This document shows, piece by piece, positions 26,814 to 36,164 of a stretch of 64,000 nucleotides of DNA (position 1 is its first letter; every line of letters starts with the position of its first letter). Made by a program: the position numbers and the translations under genes. The notes below the pieces were generated by a model. The model worked only from the letters and a program-made list of their open reading frames with translations, did no database searches and had not been told where the DNA came from. This stretch comes from Pseudomonadota bacterium. GTDB lineage: Bacteria; Pseudomonadota; Alphaproteobacteria; Sphingomonadales; Sphingomonadaceae. The stretch is taken from NCBI GenBank assembly GCA_039818985.1, contig JBCBSU010000001.1:2010367-2074366 (forward strand), written 5' to 3'.

Positions 26814-28274
26814 ATGGCTACGGCTTATGCAGACAGGACGGCAAGACGGTCCCGTGCGCTGGTGCCGGCCAATGCGGACGCCGCCGCCATCGCCACGCTG
26901 CTCTTTCTGGCGATAGCCTTTGTCCTGGGCGGCAGCGGCAGCCGTTTCCCGATGACCGAAATGCTGGTCTATCTCGCTGCGATCCCGGCACTGTTCCTGT
27001 CGCTTATCGGCAAGAAGAAAGACCGGGAAACCATGCATCTGCGTGGTACCAAAATCCTGATCCTGTCGACTGTGGCACTGAGCGTCATTCAGCTGGTACC
27101 ACTGCCACCTTCTGTCTGGCAGAATCTGCCAGGGCGCGCACCGCTGGCCGAAGCGGCGGTGCTGATCGGTCAGGGCGATGCCTGGCGACCATGGTCGATC
27201 AATCCCGACAGCACCTTGCGCTCGGCGCTCTATCTGATCGTACCGGTGACCGCCTTCATCGCTGTCAGCCGACTCGATACCGGGCTCCAGACCAGGCTGC
27301 TGTGGTGCGTGATGCTGGCCGCAGCTCTCCACCTGCTGATCGCCATTGCCCAGTCGCTTTCGGGCGGCGAGAGCTTCTATTTCTATGACACCACCCATAA
27401 GGGTCTGCCCATCGGCATTTTTGCCAATCGCAACCATATGGCGCTGTTCCTGCTGATAAGCCTTGTGCTTGCACCGGCCATGCTCGCGGCACGGCTGCAT
27501 GCGGCACCGCTGTCGCGCCATATGCTTTACTGGGCACTGGCCTTTGTCCTGGCCATCGGCATATTGGCCACCAGCAGCCGCGCCGTCACCGTGCTGCTGC
27601 TGCTATCCATACTCTTCCTTGCCTATCTGTCGATCCCCGAACGGCACCGCAAAACCGGGTTAATTGCCATTGCCATCTGCGTCAGCGCGCTGGTCGCGCT
27701 GGTCTTGCTCGGCTGGTGGACCGGCAATCTCGGCAATCTGGAAAGCCTGAGCGCGCGTTTCGAACAGTCCGACGATCACCGCTATGAATTCTGGCCCGAC
27801 ACCCTGGCCGCAATGGGGCATTATTTCCCCTTCGGCTCTGGCATCGGCACCTTTGACGAAGCGTTTCGCAGCCAGGAGAGCCTCGACATTATCGGCACCC
27901 ATTATGTCAACCATGCGCATAATGACTATATAGAGATCATTATCGAGACCGGGATTTTCGGCCTCATTCTGCTGGCCGCTATGGCGGTGGTAATGCTGCC
28001 CGCCATGCGCCGGATTATCGTCGGCAGGACCCGGGGCGACATTACCGACCTGCCACTGCTGGCCTGTTGGGGGCTGACAATGATAGCGCTGCATTCGCTT
28101 GTGGATTACCCGATGCGCAGCCTTGCCATTGCCGCCCTGTTTGGCGTTCTCGCAGCCATCTGCATTTCAGTTCCAGGCGGCCGCCACAGGCTGGCGGTCA
28201 ATCGCACCGGGAATGAAATCCGTCGCCCGGGCATTATCGCTTTCGGCGCAAAGGGGAATAGGCTAGGCGTTTGA
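26814..28274 (+). CDS. Wzy/O-antigen ligase-family membrane protein
   Basis: A 486-residue membrane protein with about 11 helices. It shows a Wzy_C-type region: KGLPIGIFANRNHMALFLLISLVLAP followed by helices, then a periplasmic loop SDDHRYEFWPDTLAAMGHYFPFGSGIGTFDEAFRSQESLDIIGTHYVNHAHNDYIEIIIETG. The NHAHNDYIE motif with conserved His is typical of the O-antigen ligase family used for both polymerases and ligases. It directly precedes the Wza/Wzc export genes, so I favour it as the main polymerase. The protein at 16208-17485 would then be a second polymerase or a ligase. Confidence 0.9.
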   Translation: MATAYADRTARRSRALVPANADAAAIATLLFLAIAFVLGGSGSRFPMTEMLVYLAAIPALFLSLIGKKKDRETMHLRGTKILILSTVALSVIQLVPLPPSVWQNLPGRAPLAEAAVLIGQGDAWRPWSINPDSTLRSALYLIVPVTAFIAVSRLDTGLQTRLLWCVMLAAALHLLIAIAQSLSGGESFYFYDTTHKGLPIGIFANRNHMALFLLISLVLAPAMLAARLHAAPLSRHMLYWALAFVLAIGILATSSRAVTVLLLLSILFLAYLSIPERHRKTGLIAIAICVSALVALVLLGWWTGNLGNLESLSARFEQSDDHRYEFWPDTLAAMGHYFPFGSGIGTFDEAFRSQESLDIIGTHYVNHAHNDYIEIIIETGIFGLILLAAMAVVMLPAMRRIIVGRTRGDITDLPLLACWGLTMIALHSLVDYPMRSLAIAALFGVLAAICISVPGGRHRLAVNRTGNEIRRPGIIAFGAKGNRLGV

Positions 28275-28406
28275 GAATATGAGGATGACGACATTTTGGT
28301 ACAAACGCGCGCTTACGCGATAGCTGCATCGGCGGTTATGATGCGAAGGCTGCACCGAGATTGATTACGAAGATTGCTTACGAAATTTGCTTGCAAGGGT
28401 TTCATA

Positions 28407-29114
28407 GTGAATAAAATCGCCGCGTTAGGAATTTTGATCAGCCTGTCTTTGATAGTATCGGGCTGCCAGTCATCACGCGAAATCGTGCCGGGAATTGTCC
28501 CAGCCGATGCGAGCGCACTGGCCGGAACCGTACCCGATCCGGGCAATCCTTTTCCAGACTATGTCATCGGACCGCAGGATGTGCTGACGGTACGCGTTTT
28601 CCGCGAACCCGATCTCAGCATCGATGCGGTGCGCGTCGATTCCGGCGGCCGCATAGAAATGCCGCTTATTGGCAAGGTCGAGGCGGTCAATAAGACACCC
28701 GATCAGCTGTCCCAGGAAATCACCACCCGGCTCGGCGAAAAATATCTGGTCAACCCCAGTGTCGCGGTCAATGTGCAGGAGGTGAACTCGAAACGGGTCA
28801 CGGTGGAAGGCGAAGTCAGCAGCCCGGGCGTGTTCGCGCTTACCGGAACAAGTGACCTGCTCACTGCCATCGCGCTGGCCGGCGGCCCGGATGATGTCGC
28901 ACAGCTTGACGAGATTGCGGTGTTCCGCAGCGTCAACGGCCAGAAAATGGTCGCCGCATTCGACCTGGCAAGGATCCGCTCGGGCGAGATGGCCAATCCG
29001 GTGATATTGCCCGGTGACATTATCGTTGTCGGATTTTCGAGCCTGCGCCAAGGTTATCAGGACTTCCTGAAAATAGCACCGCTGATTGCCGTTTTCAGAC
29101 CGCTTGCAAACTAA
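28407..29114 (+). CDS. Wza/GumB-like polysaccharide export lipoprotein
   Basis: About 235 residues from a GTG start preceded by AAGGG. A type II signal ends with LIVSGC, placing the lipidated Cys at residue 20. The Poly_export domain begins with DYVIGPQDVLTVRVFREPDLS, followed by VDSGGRIEMPLIGKVEAV, then a SLBB-type segment KRVTVEGEVSSPGVFALTG. It should form the outer-membrane export channel of a Wzx/Wzy system. It is shorter than E. coli Wza, like the GumB/GelD type. It is followed after 33 bp by the Wzc-like gene. Confidence 0.92.
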   Translation: MNKIAALGILISLSLIVSGCQSSREIVPGIVPADASALAGTVPDPGNPFPDYVIGPQDVLTVRVFREPDLSIDAVRVDSGGRIEMPLIGKVEAVNKTPDQLSQEITTRLGEKYLVNPSVAVNVQEVNSKRVTVEGEVSSPGVFALTGTSDLLTAIALAGGPDDVAQLDEIAVFRSVNGQKMVAAFDLARIRSGEMANPVILPGDIIVVGFSSLRQGYQDFLKIAPLIAVFRPLAN

Positions 29115-29147
29115 AGCACTATCGATATTCGAAGAGATACATCGCTT

Positions 29148-31316
29148 ATGACACGTCCAGAATTTGATCGAACAGAGATCCTCGAAGAACAGCAGGGCTT
29201 CTCGATCAACTTTGCCGAAATCCGATCGATGGCATATCGCCAGCGCTACATTATGGGTGCCATTATTCTGGTGGCACTGCTGATCGGTGTTGCTGTGACC
29301 ATCGTTTCGCCTGCAATCTACCAGGCGGAAGTAAAAATCCAGATCGATCCAGACTCGAATGATGTGCTGACCGATTCAACCGAGTTGAGCAACAGGCTGC
29401 GTGGCGCCGATGTCCAGCGCTACCTCAATTCGCAGGTTGATCTGATCAAGAGCCGGTCAATGGCACAGCGCGTCGCCACCGATCTCGACCTCAATGCCAA
29501 TGACACATTTCTGGTCAAAATGGGTGAGCAGCCGGTCGAAATTGCCGGTGAAGGCACATCGCTCGAGCGCGCCAGGCTCGAACAGGTCGTCGCCACGCTG
29601 GTCGCCAATATCGATATCACACTGCCCTTCGGCAACAAGGTGGCCACCATCACCTTTGACAGCCGCGACGAGGAACTGGCGCAGCGTGTCGCCAATGCCT
29701 ACGCCAAGAGCCTGATTACAGGCAATATCGAGCAGCGTTATGAAGCCAGCTCCTATGCCCGCGATTTCCTTGAAAGTGAAATCGCCGATGCCAAGCAGAG
29801 ACTGGAAGAAGCCGAGCGACAGGCGCTGCTCTATGCCCGCAACACCCAGATTATCGATGCCAGCGATGGCGTTGGCAGCACCGACGAAGAAGGCCGCTCC
29901 GCTCCGCGCTCGATAACCACCGCAAATCTGGTCCAGATGAACACCGATCTGGCAGAGGCACGCACCAACCGCATCCTTGCCCAACAGGAATGGGAAGCAG
30001 TGCGTGGTCGTCCGCCGCTGGAGATCAGCGCGGTCCAGAACAATCCCGCGATCCAGAGCTTGTTATCCGAAAAAGCGGCCAAGGAATCGCAGCTGCGCGA
30101 GCTGCTCGACCGCTACAAGCCCGATCACCCTGTGGCCGTACAGGCTGCGGCCCAGCTCAATAGTCTCGACTCGGAAATCAACGCCATCGCAACCAGCATT
30201 ACCGGGGCGATCCGCTATGACTATGAAATCAAGCAGCGCCAGGAAGCATCGCTGGCAAGCAATCTGGAACAGTTGAAGGACGCAACGCTTGAAGAACAGA
30301 ACAAGCGGGTCCAGCTCAACCTGCTGGCGCGCGAGGTGGAGACCAACCGGGCACAGTATCAGTCGCTGCTCGAGCGGTTCGAAGAGGTGAATACCAGCGC
30401 TGATGTGGTCACCAACAACATCTCGATCATAGATGAGGCACAATCAGCCGAGAAGATTGCACCGCAGCCGCTGATCAACATGCTGCTGGCCGGAGTTATC
30501 GGCCTCGCCATAGCCTTTTTGGTCGCCTTCCTGCGCGAAACCTTCGACGACTCGATCCGGACACCCGATGACGCGTCCCGCAAGCTCGGCCTGCCACTGC
30601 TCGGCACGACTCCGGTCTACAAGCAGGAAGACCCGCTGATCGAGACACTCTCTGACCGGAAATCGGCCATCGCCGAAGCCTATTCGTCGATCCGCTCTTC
30701 GCTCGATTTCAGTACCAGCGAGGGTGCACCCAAGAGCATATTGCTCACCAGTAGCCAGCCATCAGAGGGTAAGTCGACCAGCGCCGTCGCCATTGCCGAA
30801 AGCTTTGCCCGTGCCGGCAAGCGGACGCTGCTGGTCGATGGCGATTTGCGCAACCCGTCGCTGCACAAATATCTCGGCGTGGAAAACAATATGGGCTTTG
30901 TCTCGACACTGACGGGCAATGCCAATTTCGATACCGTCATCTCCAAACCTGCTGACATGCATTTCGATTTCCTGTCCTGCGGCCCTATCCCGCCTGACCC
31001 CACCGAGATCATTGTCAGCCATGCGATCACGCGGTTTATCAAGTCGGTCGAAGGCCGCTATGATCACATCTTGTTCGACGGTCCTCCGGTTATGGGGCTG
31101 GCCGATTCGCCGCAGATGAGCCGCGCCGTGGGCGGCACGGTTCTGGTCGTCGAAGCAGGGCGTATTCGTGGTGGACAGACCAAATCTGCCATCCGTCGCC
31201 TTAACGATGCCGATGCCACATTGCTGGGCCTGATCCTGTCGAAATTCGACGGTGTATCGAGCGGTTATGGCGAATATTACGGCTATCAGTACAACTACGT
31301 GAAGCGTGATGACTGA
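29148..31316 (+). CDS. Wzc-like chain-length regulator and BY-kinase
   Basis: A 722-residue protein. Two membrane helices (about 36-57 and 443-463) flank a periplasmic Wzz domain with coiled-coil stretches (about 200-420). The C-terminal cytoplasmic kinase has Walker A SSQPSEGKSTSA, Walker A' LLVDGDLRNPSLHKYLG and Walker B HILFDGPPVMG. The extreme C-terminus has a Tyr cluster, GYGEYYGYQYNYVK, the usual autophosphorylation tail. It controls polymer length and export with the Wza-like protein. All kinase motifs look intact. The stop overlaps the next gene by eight bases. Confidence 0.93.
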   Translation: MTRPEFDRTEILEEQQGFSINFAEIRSMAYRQRYIMGAIILVALLIGVAVTIVSPAIYQAEVKIQIDPDSNDVLTDSTELSNRLRGADVQRYLNSQVDLIKSRSMAQRVATDLDLNANDTFLVKMGEQPVEIAGEGTSLERARLEQVVATLVANIDITLPFGNKVATITFDSRDEELAQRVANAYAKSLITGNIEQRYEASSYARDFLESEIADAKQRLEEAERQALLYARNTQIIDASDGVGSTDEEGRSAPRSITTANLVQMNTDLAEARTNRILAQQEWEAVRGRPPLEISAVQNNPAIQSLLSEKAAKESQLRELLDRYKPDHPVAVQAAAQLNSLDSEINAIATSITGAIRYDYEIKQRQEASLASNLEQLKDATLEEQNKRVQLNLLAREVETNRAQYQSLLERFEEVNTSADVVTNNISIIDEAQSAEKIAPQPLINMLLAGVIGLAIAFLVAFLRETFDDSIRTPDDASRKLGLPLLGTTPVYKQEDPLIETLSDRKSAIAEAYSSIRSSLDFSTSEGAPKSILLTSSQPSEGKSTSAVAIAESFARAGKRTLLVDGDLRNPSLHKYLGVENNMGFVSTLTGNANFDTVISKPADMHFDFLSCGPIPPDPTEIIVSHAITRFIKSVEGRYDHILFDGPPVMGLADSPQMSRAVGGTVLVVEAGRIRGGQTKSAIRRLNDADATLLGLILSKFDGVSSGYGEYYGYQYNYVKRDD

Positions 31317-32553
31317 TGCCGTTTCGGGGACAGCGGGTCGCCTGAGATTCTGGGTCATACTGGTCCTGTGCCTGTTGCTGGCGGCCCTCGTGGTCGCGGT
31401 CCAGCTTGGCGAAGCGGCAGCGGGCAACCGGCAATGGCAAACCGGCCTGTTATTCCCGACCAGCGACGGTGAGGCTGCGGCGCGACTATCTTCCGATCTG
31501 CTGGCAGCTGACGAGAAACAGTCCGCAGGTGCTTTTGCCATGGATGCGCTTGATGATTCGCTGACTCATGTCGAGGCATTGCGCACTCTGGGTATCACCC
31601 GGTTTGACGAAGGCGAAGAAGACAAGGGCAAGAAGCTGGTCGAGCTCGCGGGACAGTTGAGCTGGCGCGACAGCGCGACTCAGGCATGGCTGTTCGAACA
31701 ATCGCTGCGCGACGGCGATTATGCCCGCAGCATCCAGCACGCCGATGCCCTGTTGCGGCGGCGGCGGGTGCAGAGCGAGATATTCTCCATCTTCACCCTT
31801 GCCGCGCTTGACCCCGAACTTTCCGGCACGGTGCGGCAGCAGTTCATTGCCAATCCGCCATGGCGTGCCAACTTTTTCGCCGACGCCGATGACACCGATC
31901 CGTCGCAATATCGCGGCTTTGAGAACATCGCCATCGGCCTGAAGAACACCGAATCCCCAGTAACGCCGCGCGAAGCGCTGCCTTTTATCAACATGCTGGT
32001 ACAAAAAGGCGAGACCGGGCGGGCATTGCAGACCTGGGCCAATCTTTTCCCTTCGCAAAGCGCGGTGCTTCCGGCCAATGGATCGATCACCCTGGCATGG
32101 CCGCGCGGCGAACGGATGAACCTGCCCTACCCGACCGACTGGCGCTTCCGCTCCAGCCGCTCTATCCTGCCTCTGGTAAGAGGTGCCGGCGATGACAGCG
32201 ATACCCGGCTTGATCTGGAACTTGATCGACGCGCATTGGGGCCGATTGCCGAGCATCTTGTGATGCTACCGCCGGGAGAGATTACCCTGCAGCTTGACAC
32301 AGACGCGCTGGCACGGCGCGATCTCGGCAAGCTGCGCTGGTATCTGCAGTGCACCGACACGCCGCGTAACAGGGCCCCGGAGATAGCACTGGTTCCCGAA
32401 CGGCTTGACACGCCACGCTGGCAGACTGTGCTGGGCGAACAGGACTGCCCGGTCTATCGGCTGGTAATGGCGGTGCGACTGGGCGGACTCTCCGCTGCGG
32501 GCGACATCAGCCTCGGTGCGGTGCGGCTAAGCCATAAAAGGCCCGAAGCCTAG
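31309..32553 (+). CDS. Membrane-anchored protein of unknown function following wzc
   Basis: About 414 residues. A single N-terminal membrane helix (FWVILVLCLLLAALVVAVQLG) is followed by a periplasmic part with helix-repeat character (ALRTLGITRFDEGEEDKGKKLVELAGQLSWRDSATQAWLFEQSLRDGDYARSIQHADALL), resembling TPR arrays. A beta-rich C-terminal region (LAWPRGERMNLPYPTDWRF... LPPGEITLQLD) follows. I do not recognise a named family. The start overlaps the wzc stop, with GTG or ATG as alternatives, so translational coupling makes a role in polymer assembly or export likely. Confidence 0.75.
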   Translation: MTDAVSGTAGRLRFWVILVLCLLLAALVVAVQLGEAAAGNRQWQTGLLFPTSDGEAAARLSSDLLAADEKQSAGAFAMDALDDSLTHVEALRTLGITRFDEGEEDKGKKLVELAGQLSWRDSATQAWLFEQSLRDGDYARSIQHADALLRRRRVQSEIFSIFTLAALDPELSGTVRQQFIANPPWRANFFADADDTDPSQYRGFENIAIGLKNTESPVTPREALPFINMLVQKGETGRALQTWANLFPSQSAVLPANGSITLAWPRGERMNLPYPTDWRFRSSRSILPLVRGAGDDSDTRLDLELDRRALGPIAEHLVMLPPGEITLQLDTDALARRDLGKLRWYLQCTDTPRNRAPEIALVPERLDTPRWQTVLGEQDCPVYRLVMAVRLGGLSAAGDISLGAVRLSHKRPEA

Positions 32554-32557
32554 CCGC

Positions 32558-33562
32558 CTATTGCGTCGCTCCCGCAGTACCGAGGCGAAAATCGGCAATC
32601 ACCGGATGATGATCGGACTGAATATACGCACCCCCGGTAAAGGCATTGGCGATACGCAATTCGCGAGCGGCGAATATATGATCGATACGGACATAGGCAC
32701 CGAACAGGCCGCTGCGCCGGGCCGGACCGGGAAAGGTGCTACCCGGTCCGAAACCAGCGCTCTTCTGGGCATTCTGCATCAGATCGGACATGATGGCATA
32801 GCCCTCATTCCAGCGACTGGCGTTGAAGTCGCCGATGACCGCGTCCGGCGTTTCATTGGCAATGGCCTCGGCAAGGTCGCGATAGAATAACCGGTTGACC
32901 GTAGGCGTCTCGAATGCCTTTGGCGCACGCAATGTCCAGACAGAGAAGCGGCGGCCATCGACCATGACCCGCGTCTTGAGAACGCCGTTAATCGCCAGTG
33001 CTTCAGCGCGAACCGGATGGTGCGAGAGCAGTGCGAGGTTGTTTTGCGTCACCACATTCCAGGGCTTGCCGGTTTCTTCTTCCAGCGCCTGACGAAATGC
33101 CTCGGCATCATGGACTTCCTGCAACCCGATAATATCGGCATCATAGCGCGCCAGATGCCTGGCCGACCCCGCCATGTCGCGGTTAAGCCCGCGCAGCGAT
33201 GCGGACATTACCCTGAGGTCGCTGGCAAATTGGCGCTCCTCGCCGGCGGCCATATTGGTGCCCGATGGCATCAGCATCAACCCAAAGCCGACTATCGCCG
33301 CCAAAGGTGCGGTAATCCAGTCACGCAGCATGGTCAGGATTACCGCGATAATGATTGCGGTAATACCGAACACCAGTCCGCCAGCATTGATATAGCCGAA
33401 ATAGGACAGGCTATCGCCGACAGCGAACCACAGGCCAAACCACAACAGGATCAGCAGCAATGCTGCGCGCAAGGCCCAACTAAGGCGCTTGGCCGAGAAC
33501 AGGCCCGAAAGCAGGCTGGGCGATGATTTTCTGCTCGAAGATGAGCCAGTCGGGCCGGGCAT
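32558..33562 (-). CDS. Endonuclease/exonuclease/phosphatase-family membrane protein
   Basis: About 334 residues. Three N-terminal hydrophobic helices (LRAALLLILLWFGLWFAVG, AGGLVFGITAIIIAVILTML, and ITAPLAAIVGFGLMLM) lead to an EEP-fold domain. Visible motifs are DADIIGLQEVHDAEAF (metal-binding Glu), NLALLSHHPV, DAVIGDFNASRWNEGY (metal Asp/Asn) and the C-terminal SDHHPVIADF (catalytic Asp-His). The catalytic domain should face the periplasm. The ATG at 33562 is chosen because the longer reading antisenses the wecB start. The substrate could be a phospholipid, phosphosugar or nucleic acid; it is unknown. Confidence 0.85.
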   Translation of the reverse strand: MPGPTGSSSSRKSSPSLLSGLFSAKRLSWALRAALLLILLWFGLWFAVGDSLSYFGYINAGGLVFGITAIIIAVILTMLRDWITAPLAAIVGFGLMLMPSGTNMAAGEERQFASDLRVMSASLRGLNRDMAGSARHLARYDADIIGLQEVHDAEAFRQALEEETGKPWNVVTQNNLALLSHHPVRAEALAINGVLKTRVMVDGRRFSVWTLRAPKAFETPTVNRLFYRDLAEAIANETPDAVIGDFNASRWNEGYAIMSDLMQNAQKSAGFGPGSTFPGPARRSGLFGAYVRIDHIFAARELRIANAFTGGAYIQSDHHPVIADFRLGTAGATQ

Positions 33563-33700
33563 GAGGCGGTTTCTTTCAGGCAATATGGCTGCGGAAATTT
33601 TACGGCTGCGAATATTGCCGCAAAGCCCTAAGCTTTTTATGGCATTGTGCAACCACATGGTGCATAGGCGGCGCGATCTACAACTGCGACAGAGCGTGAT

Positions 33701-34816
33701 GTGTCCCAGAAAATCCTCGTCATCTTCGGCACACGCCCCGAAGCAATCAAACTTTTCCCGGTCGTCCATGCCTTTGCCGAAGCCGAAGGCATCGACCCGG
33801 TGGTCTGTGTCAGCGCCCAGCACCGCGAGATTCTCGACCAGGTGCTCGATATCGGCCAGATAACCCCCGATCATGACCTCGATATCATGCAGCCCAACCA
33901 GTCACTCGATGCACTGACGGCACGGCTGCTGACCAAGATCGGCGAAGTGATGGACAGGGTGCAGCCCGATCGCGTTATCGTCCAGGGCGATACCGCCACC
34001 GCCATGGTCGGTGCCCTGGCTGCCTATTATCGCAAGATCCCGGTCGGCCATGTCGAGGCAGGGCTGCGCAGCTACAACATCTACCATCCCTGGCCTGAAG
34101 AAGTGAACCGCAAGATCATCGGCACCATTGCCGATATGCATTTTGCTCCGACCGAAACCGCGGCCAATGCACTGAAGAAAGAGGCCGTCGACCCGTCGCT
34201 GATCCACGTTACCGGCAACACCGTGATCGATGCGCTGCACTGGGTAACCAAACGCATCGAGGCCGAGCCGCAACTCGCTACGGGCCTCAGCGAATTGGAG
34301 CAGCGCTTTGCCGGCAAGCGGATTATCGGCGTTACCAGCCACCGGCGCGAGAATTTCGGCGGTGGTCTGGAAAATATCGCTGCCGCCATTGCCGAGCTGG
34401 CGCAGCGTGATGATGTCGCACTCATCTTCCCTGTGCACCCCAACCCCAATGTCCGCGCGGTGATGGATGCGGCGCTGTCGGGCCTAGACAATGTCGCCAT
34501 GATCGAGCCGCTCGACTATCCGCATTTTGTGCGGCTGCTGTCGCTCGCCGAGATCATGCTCACCGATAGCGGCGGGGTGCAGGAAGAAGCCCCGGCGCTG
34601 GGCAAGCCGGTGCTGGTGATGCGCGAAACCACCGAGCGCCCCGAAGGCGTCGAGGCTGGCACTGCACGGCTGGTCGGCACTGATCGCGAGGCCATTGTTG
34701 CCAACGCCACAAGGCTGCTCGATGACGCTCAGGAATATGATCAGATGGCACGCGCGCACAATCCCTTTGGCGATGGCCAGAGCAGCGCCCGGATTGCGGA
34801 GTTGGTAAAAGCATGA
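33701..34816 (+). CDS. wecB: UDP-N-acetylglucosamine 2-epimerase (non-hydrolysing)
   Basis: A 371-residue GT-B-fold epimerase with FGTRPEAIKLFPVVHAF at the N-terminus, VQGDTATAMVGALAAYYRKIPVGHVEAGLR, the substrate-binding THRREN-like TSHRRENFGGG, and TDSGGVQEEAPALGKPVLVMRETTERPE. It converts UDP-GlcNAc to UDP-ManNAc. The start is GTG. Its stop overlaps wecC by four bases. Together the two genes predict a ManNAcA residue in the polymer, probably transferred by the WecG-like enzyme at 13696-14448. Confidence 0.95.
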   Translation: MSQKILVIFGTRPEAIKLFPVVHAFAEAEGIDPVVCVSAQHREILDQVLDIGQITPDHDLDIMQPNQSLDALTARLLTKIGEVMDRVQPDRVIVQGDTATAMVGALAAYYRKIPVGHVEAGLRSYNIYHPWPEEVNRKIIGTIADMHFAPTETAANALKKEAVDPSLIHVTGNTVIDALHWVTKRIEAEPQLATGLSELEQRFAGKRIIGVTSHRRENFGGGLENIAAAIAELAQRDDVALIFPVHPNPNVRAVMDAALSGLDNVAMIEPLDYPHFVRLLSLAEIMLTDSGGVQEEAPALGKPVLVMRETTERPEGVEAGTARLVGTDREAIVANATRLLDDAQEYDQMARAHNPFGDGQSSARIAELVKA

Positions 34817-36081
34817 CGCACGAAACACTGCCCCGTGTCACCATGGTCGGACTTGGCTATATCGGCCTGCCTACCGCAGCGGTGATTGCCCAGTCGGGTT
34901 GCCATGTCTGCGGTTTCGATGTGAAGGCCGATGTGGTCGACACCATCAACCGCGGCGAAATCCATATCGAGGAGCGCGATCTCGATACGCTGGTGCACGA
35001 TATGGTCGCCTGTGGCCGACTGCGTGCTTCGCTCGAGGTCGAACCGAGCGATGTCTTCCTGATCGCAGTGCCGACGCCCTTCAAGGGCGATCACGAACCC
35101 GATATCTCCTATGTCATGGATTCGGCGCGGCGCATCGCCCCGGTGCTGAAGCAGGGCGATCTGGTGATCCTCGAATCGACCTCGCCAATCGGCACCACGG
35201 CGGCAATCTGCGCCGAGATCGCCGGCCTGCGCCCCGATCTCGCCATTGCCGGCACCAGCGACAAGGCTTGCGATGTCCATGTCGCCTATTGCCCGGAGCG
35301 GGTGCTGCCGGGGCAGATTATCGCCGAATTGGTCTCCAATGACCGCAGCATCGGCGGCATCACGCCACATTGCGCCGAAAAGGCCAAGGCGTTTTACGAG
35401 ATTTTCGTCAAGGGCGAGTGCGTACACACCAGCGCAGCCGCTGCCGAAATGGTCAAGCTGGTGGAAAATGCCTCGCGCGATGTCAGCATCGCCTTTGCCA
35501 ATGAACTGTCGCTGATCGCCGATAAAATGGGCATCAATGTCTGGGAAGTGATCGCGCTGGCCAATCGTCATCCGCGCGTCAATATCCTGCAGCCCGGCCC
35601 CGGTGTCGGCGGCCATTGCATTGCTGTCGACCCATGGTTTCTGGTGCATGGAGCGCCCGAGCAGACGCCACTGATCGCCACCGCGCGCCGGGTCAATGAT
35701 GGCAAGTGCGACTATACCATCGGTCGCGCCGAGGGTATGGTCGAGGCTGCCGGAAAGAGCGCGAAAGTCGCCTGTCTCGGCCTCGCCTTCAAGGCCAATA
35801 TCGATGATTTCCGCGAAAGCCCGGCGCTAAAAGTGGCGCTGTCATTGGCACACAGCTATGGCGAACGGGTGCAGATTGTCGAACCCTATGCCGCGCAATT
35901 GCCCCCGGGTTTCGATGGCACCGGCGCGGTTCTCACCGATCTCGACAGCGCTCTTGACGATTGCGATGTCATTGTCGCACTGGTCGATCATGACGCGTTC
36001 AAGGTGGTATCGCGCGAAAAACTGGCCGGCAGGACAGTCTATGACACCCGCGGCATGTGGGCCAGCACCGATCAGGGCTGA
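34813..36081 (+). CDS. wecC: UDP-N-acetyl-D-mannosamine dehydrogenase
   Basis: A 422-residue protein of the UDP-sugar dehydrogenase family. The NAD site is VGLGYIGLPTAAVIA near residues 11-25; other segments include the VPTPFKGDHEPDISYV block, VAYCPERVLPGQI and VKLVENASRDVSIAFANELSLI. The catalytic Cys is in GPGVGGHCIAVDPWF near residue 262-276. It oxidises UDP-ManNAc to UDP-ManNAcA in two NAD-dependent steps. It directly follows and overlaps wecB. The specificity is assigned from this pairing and the WecC-like ERVLPG motif. Confidence 0.94.
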   Translation: MTHETLPRVTMVGLGYIGLPTAAVIAQSGCHVCGFDVKADVVDTINRGEIHIEERDLDTLVHDMVACGRLRASLEVEPSDVFLIAVPTPFKGDHEPDISYVMDSARRIAPVLKQGDLVILESTSPIGTTAAICAEIAGLRPDLAIAGTSDKACDVHVAYCPERVLPGQIIAELVSNDRSIGGITPHCAEKAKAFYEIFVKGECVHTSAAAAEMVKLVENASRDVSIAFANELSLIADKMGINVWEVIALANRHPRVNILQPGPGVGGHCIAVDPWFLVHGAPEQTPLIATARRVNDGKCDYTIGRAEGMVEAAGKSAKVACLGLAFKANIDDFRESPALKVALSLAHSYGERVQIVEPYAAQLPPGFDGTGAVLTDLDSALDDCDVIVALVDHDAFKVVSREKLAGRTVYDTRGMWASTDQG

Positions 36082-36164
36082 GGCGCAATAACCAAGGCGG
36101 GTCAACCGGATAGCAATATCTGTGTTATAGAACAGCGCTGTCTGTTGACGGGAAGGCACGCTGA

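Noticed and set aside
26607-27521. Minus-strand open frame crossing the wzx/wzy gap
   Set aside because: Mostly antisense to the Wzy-like protein gene and unlike any protein; Gln/Arg-rich shadow reading.
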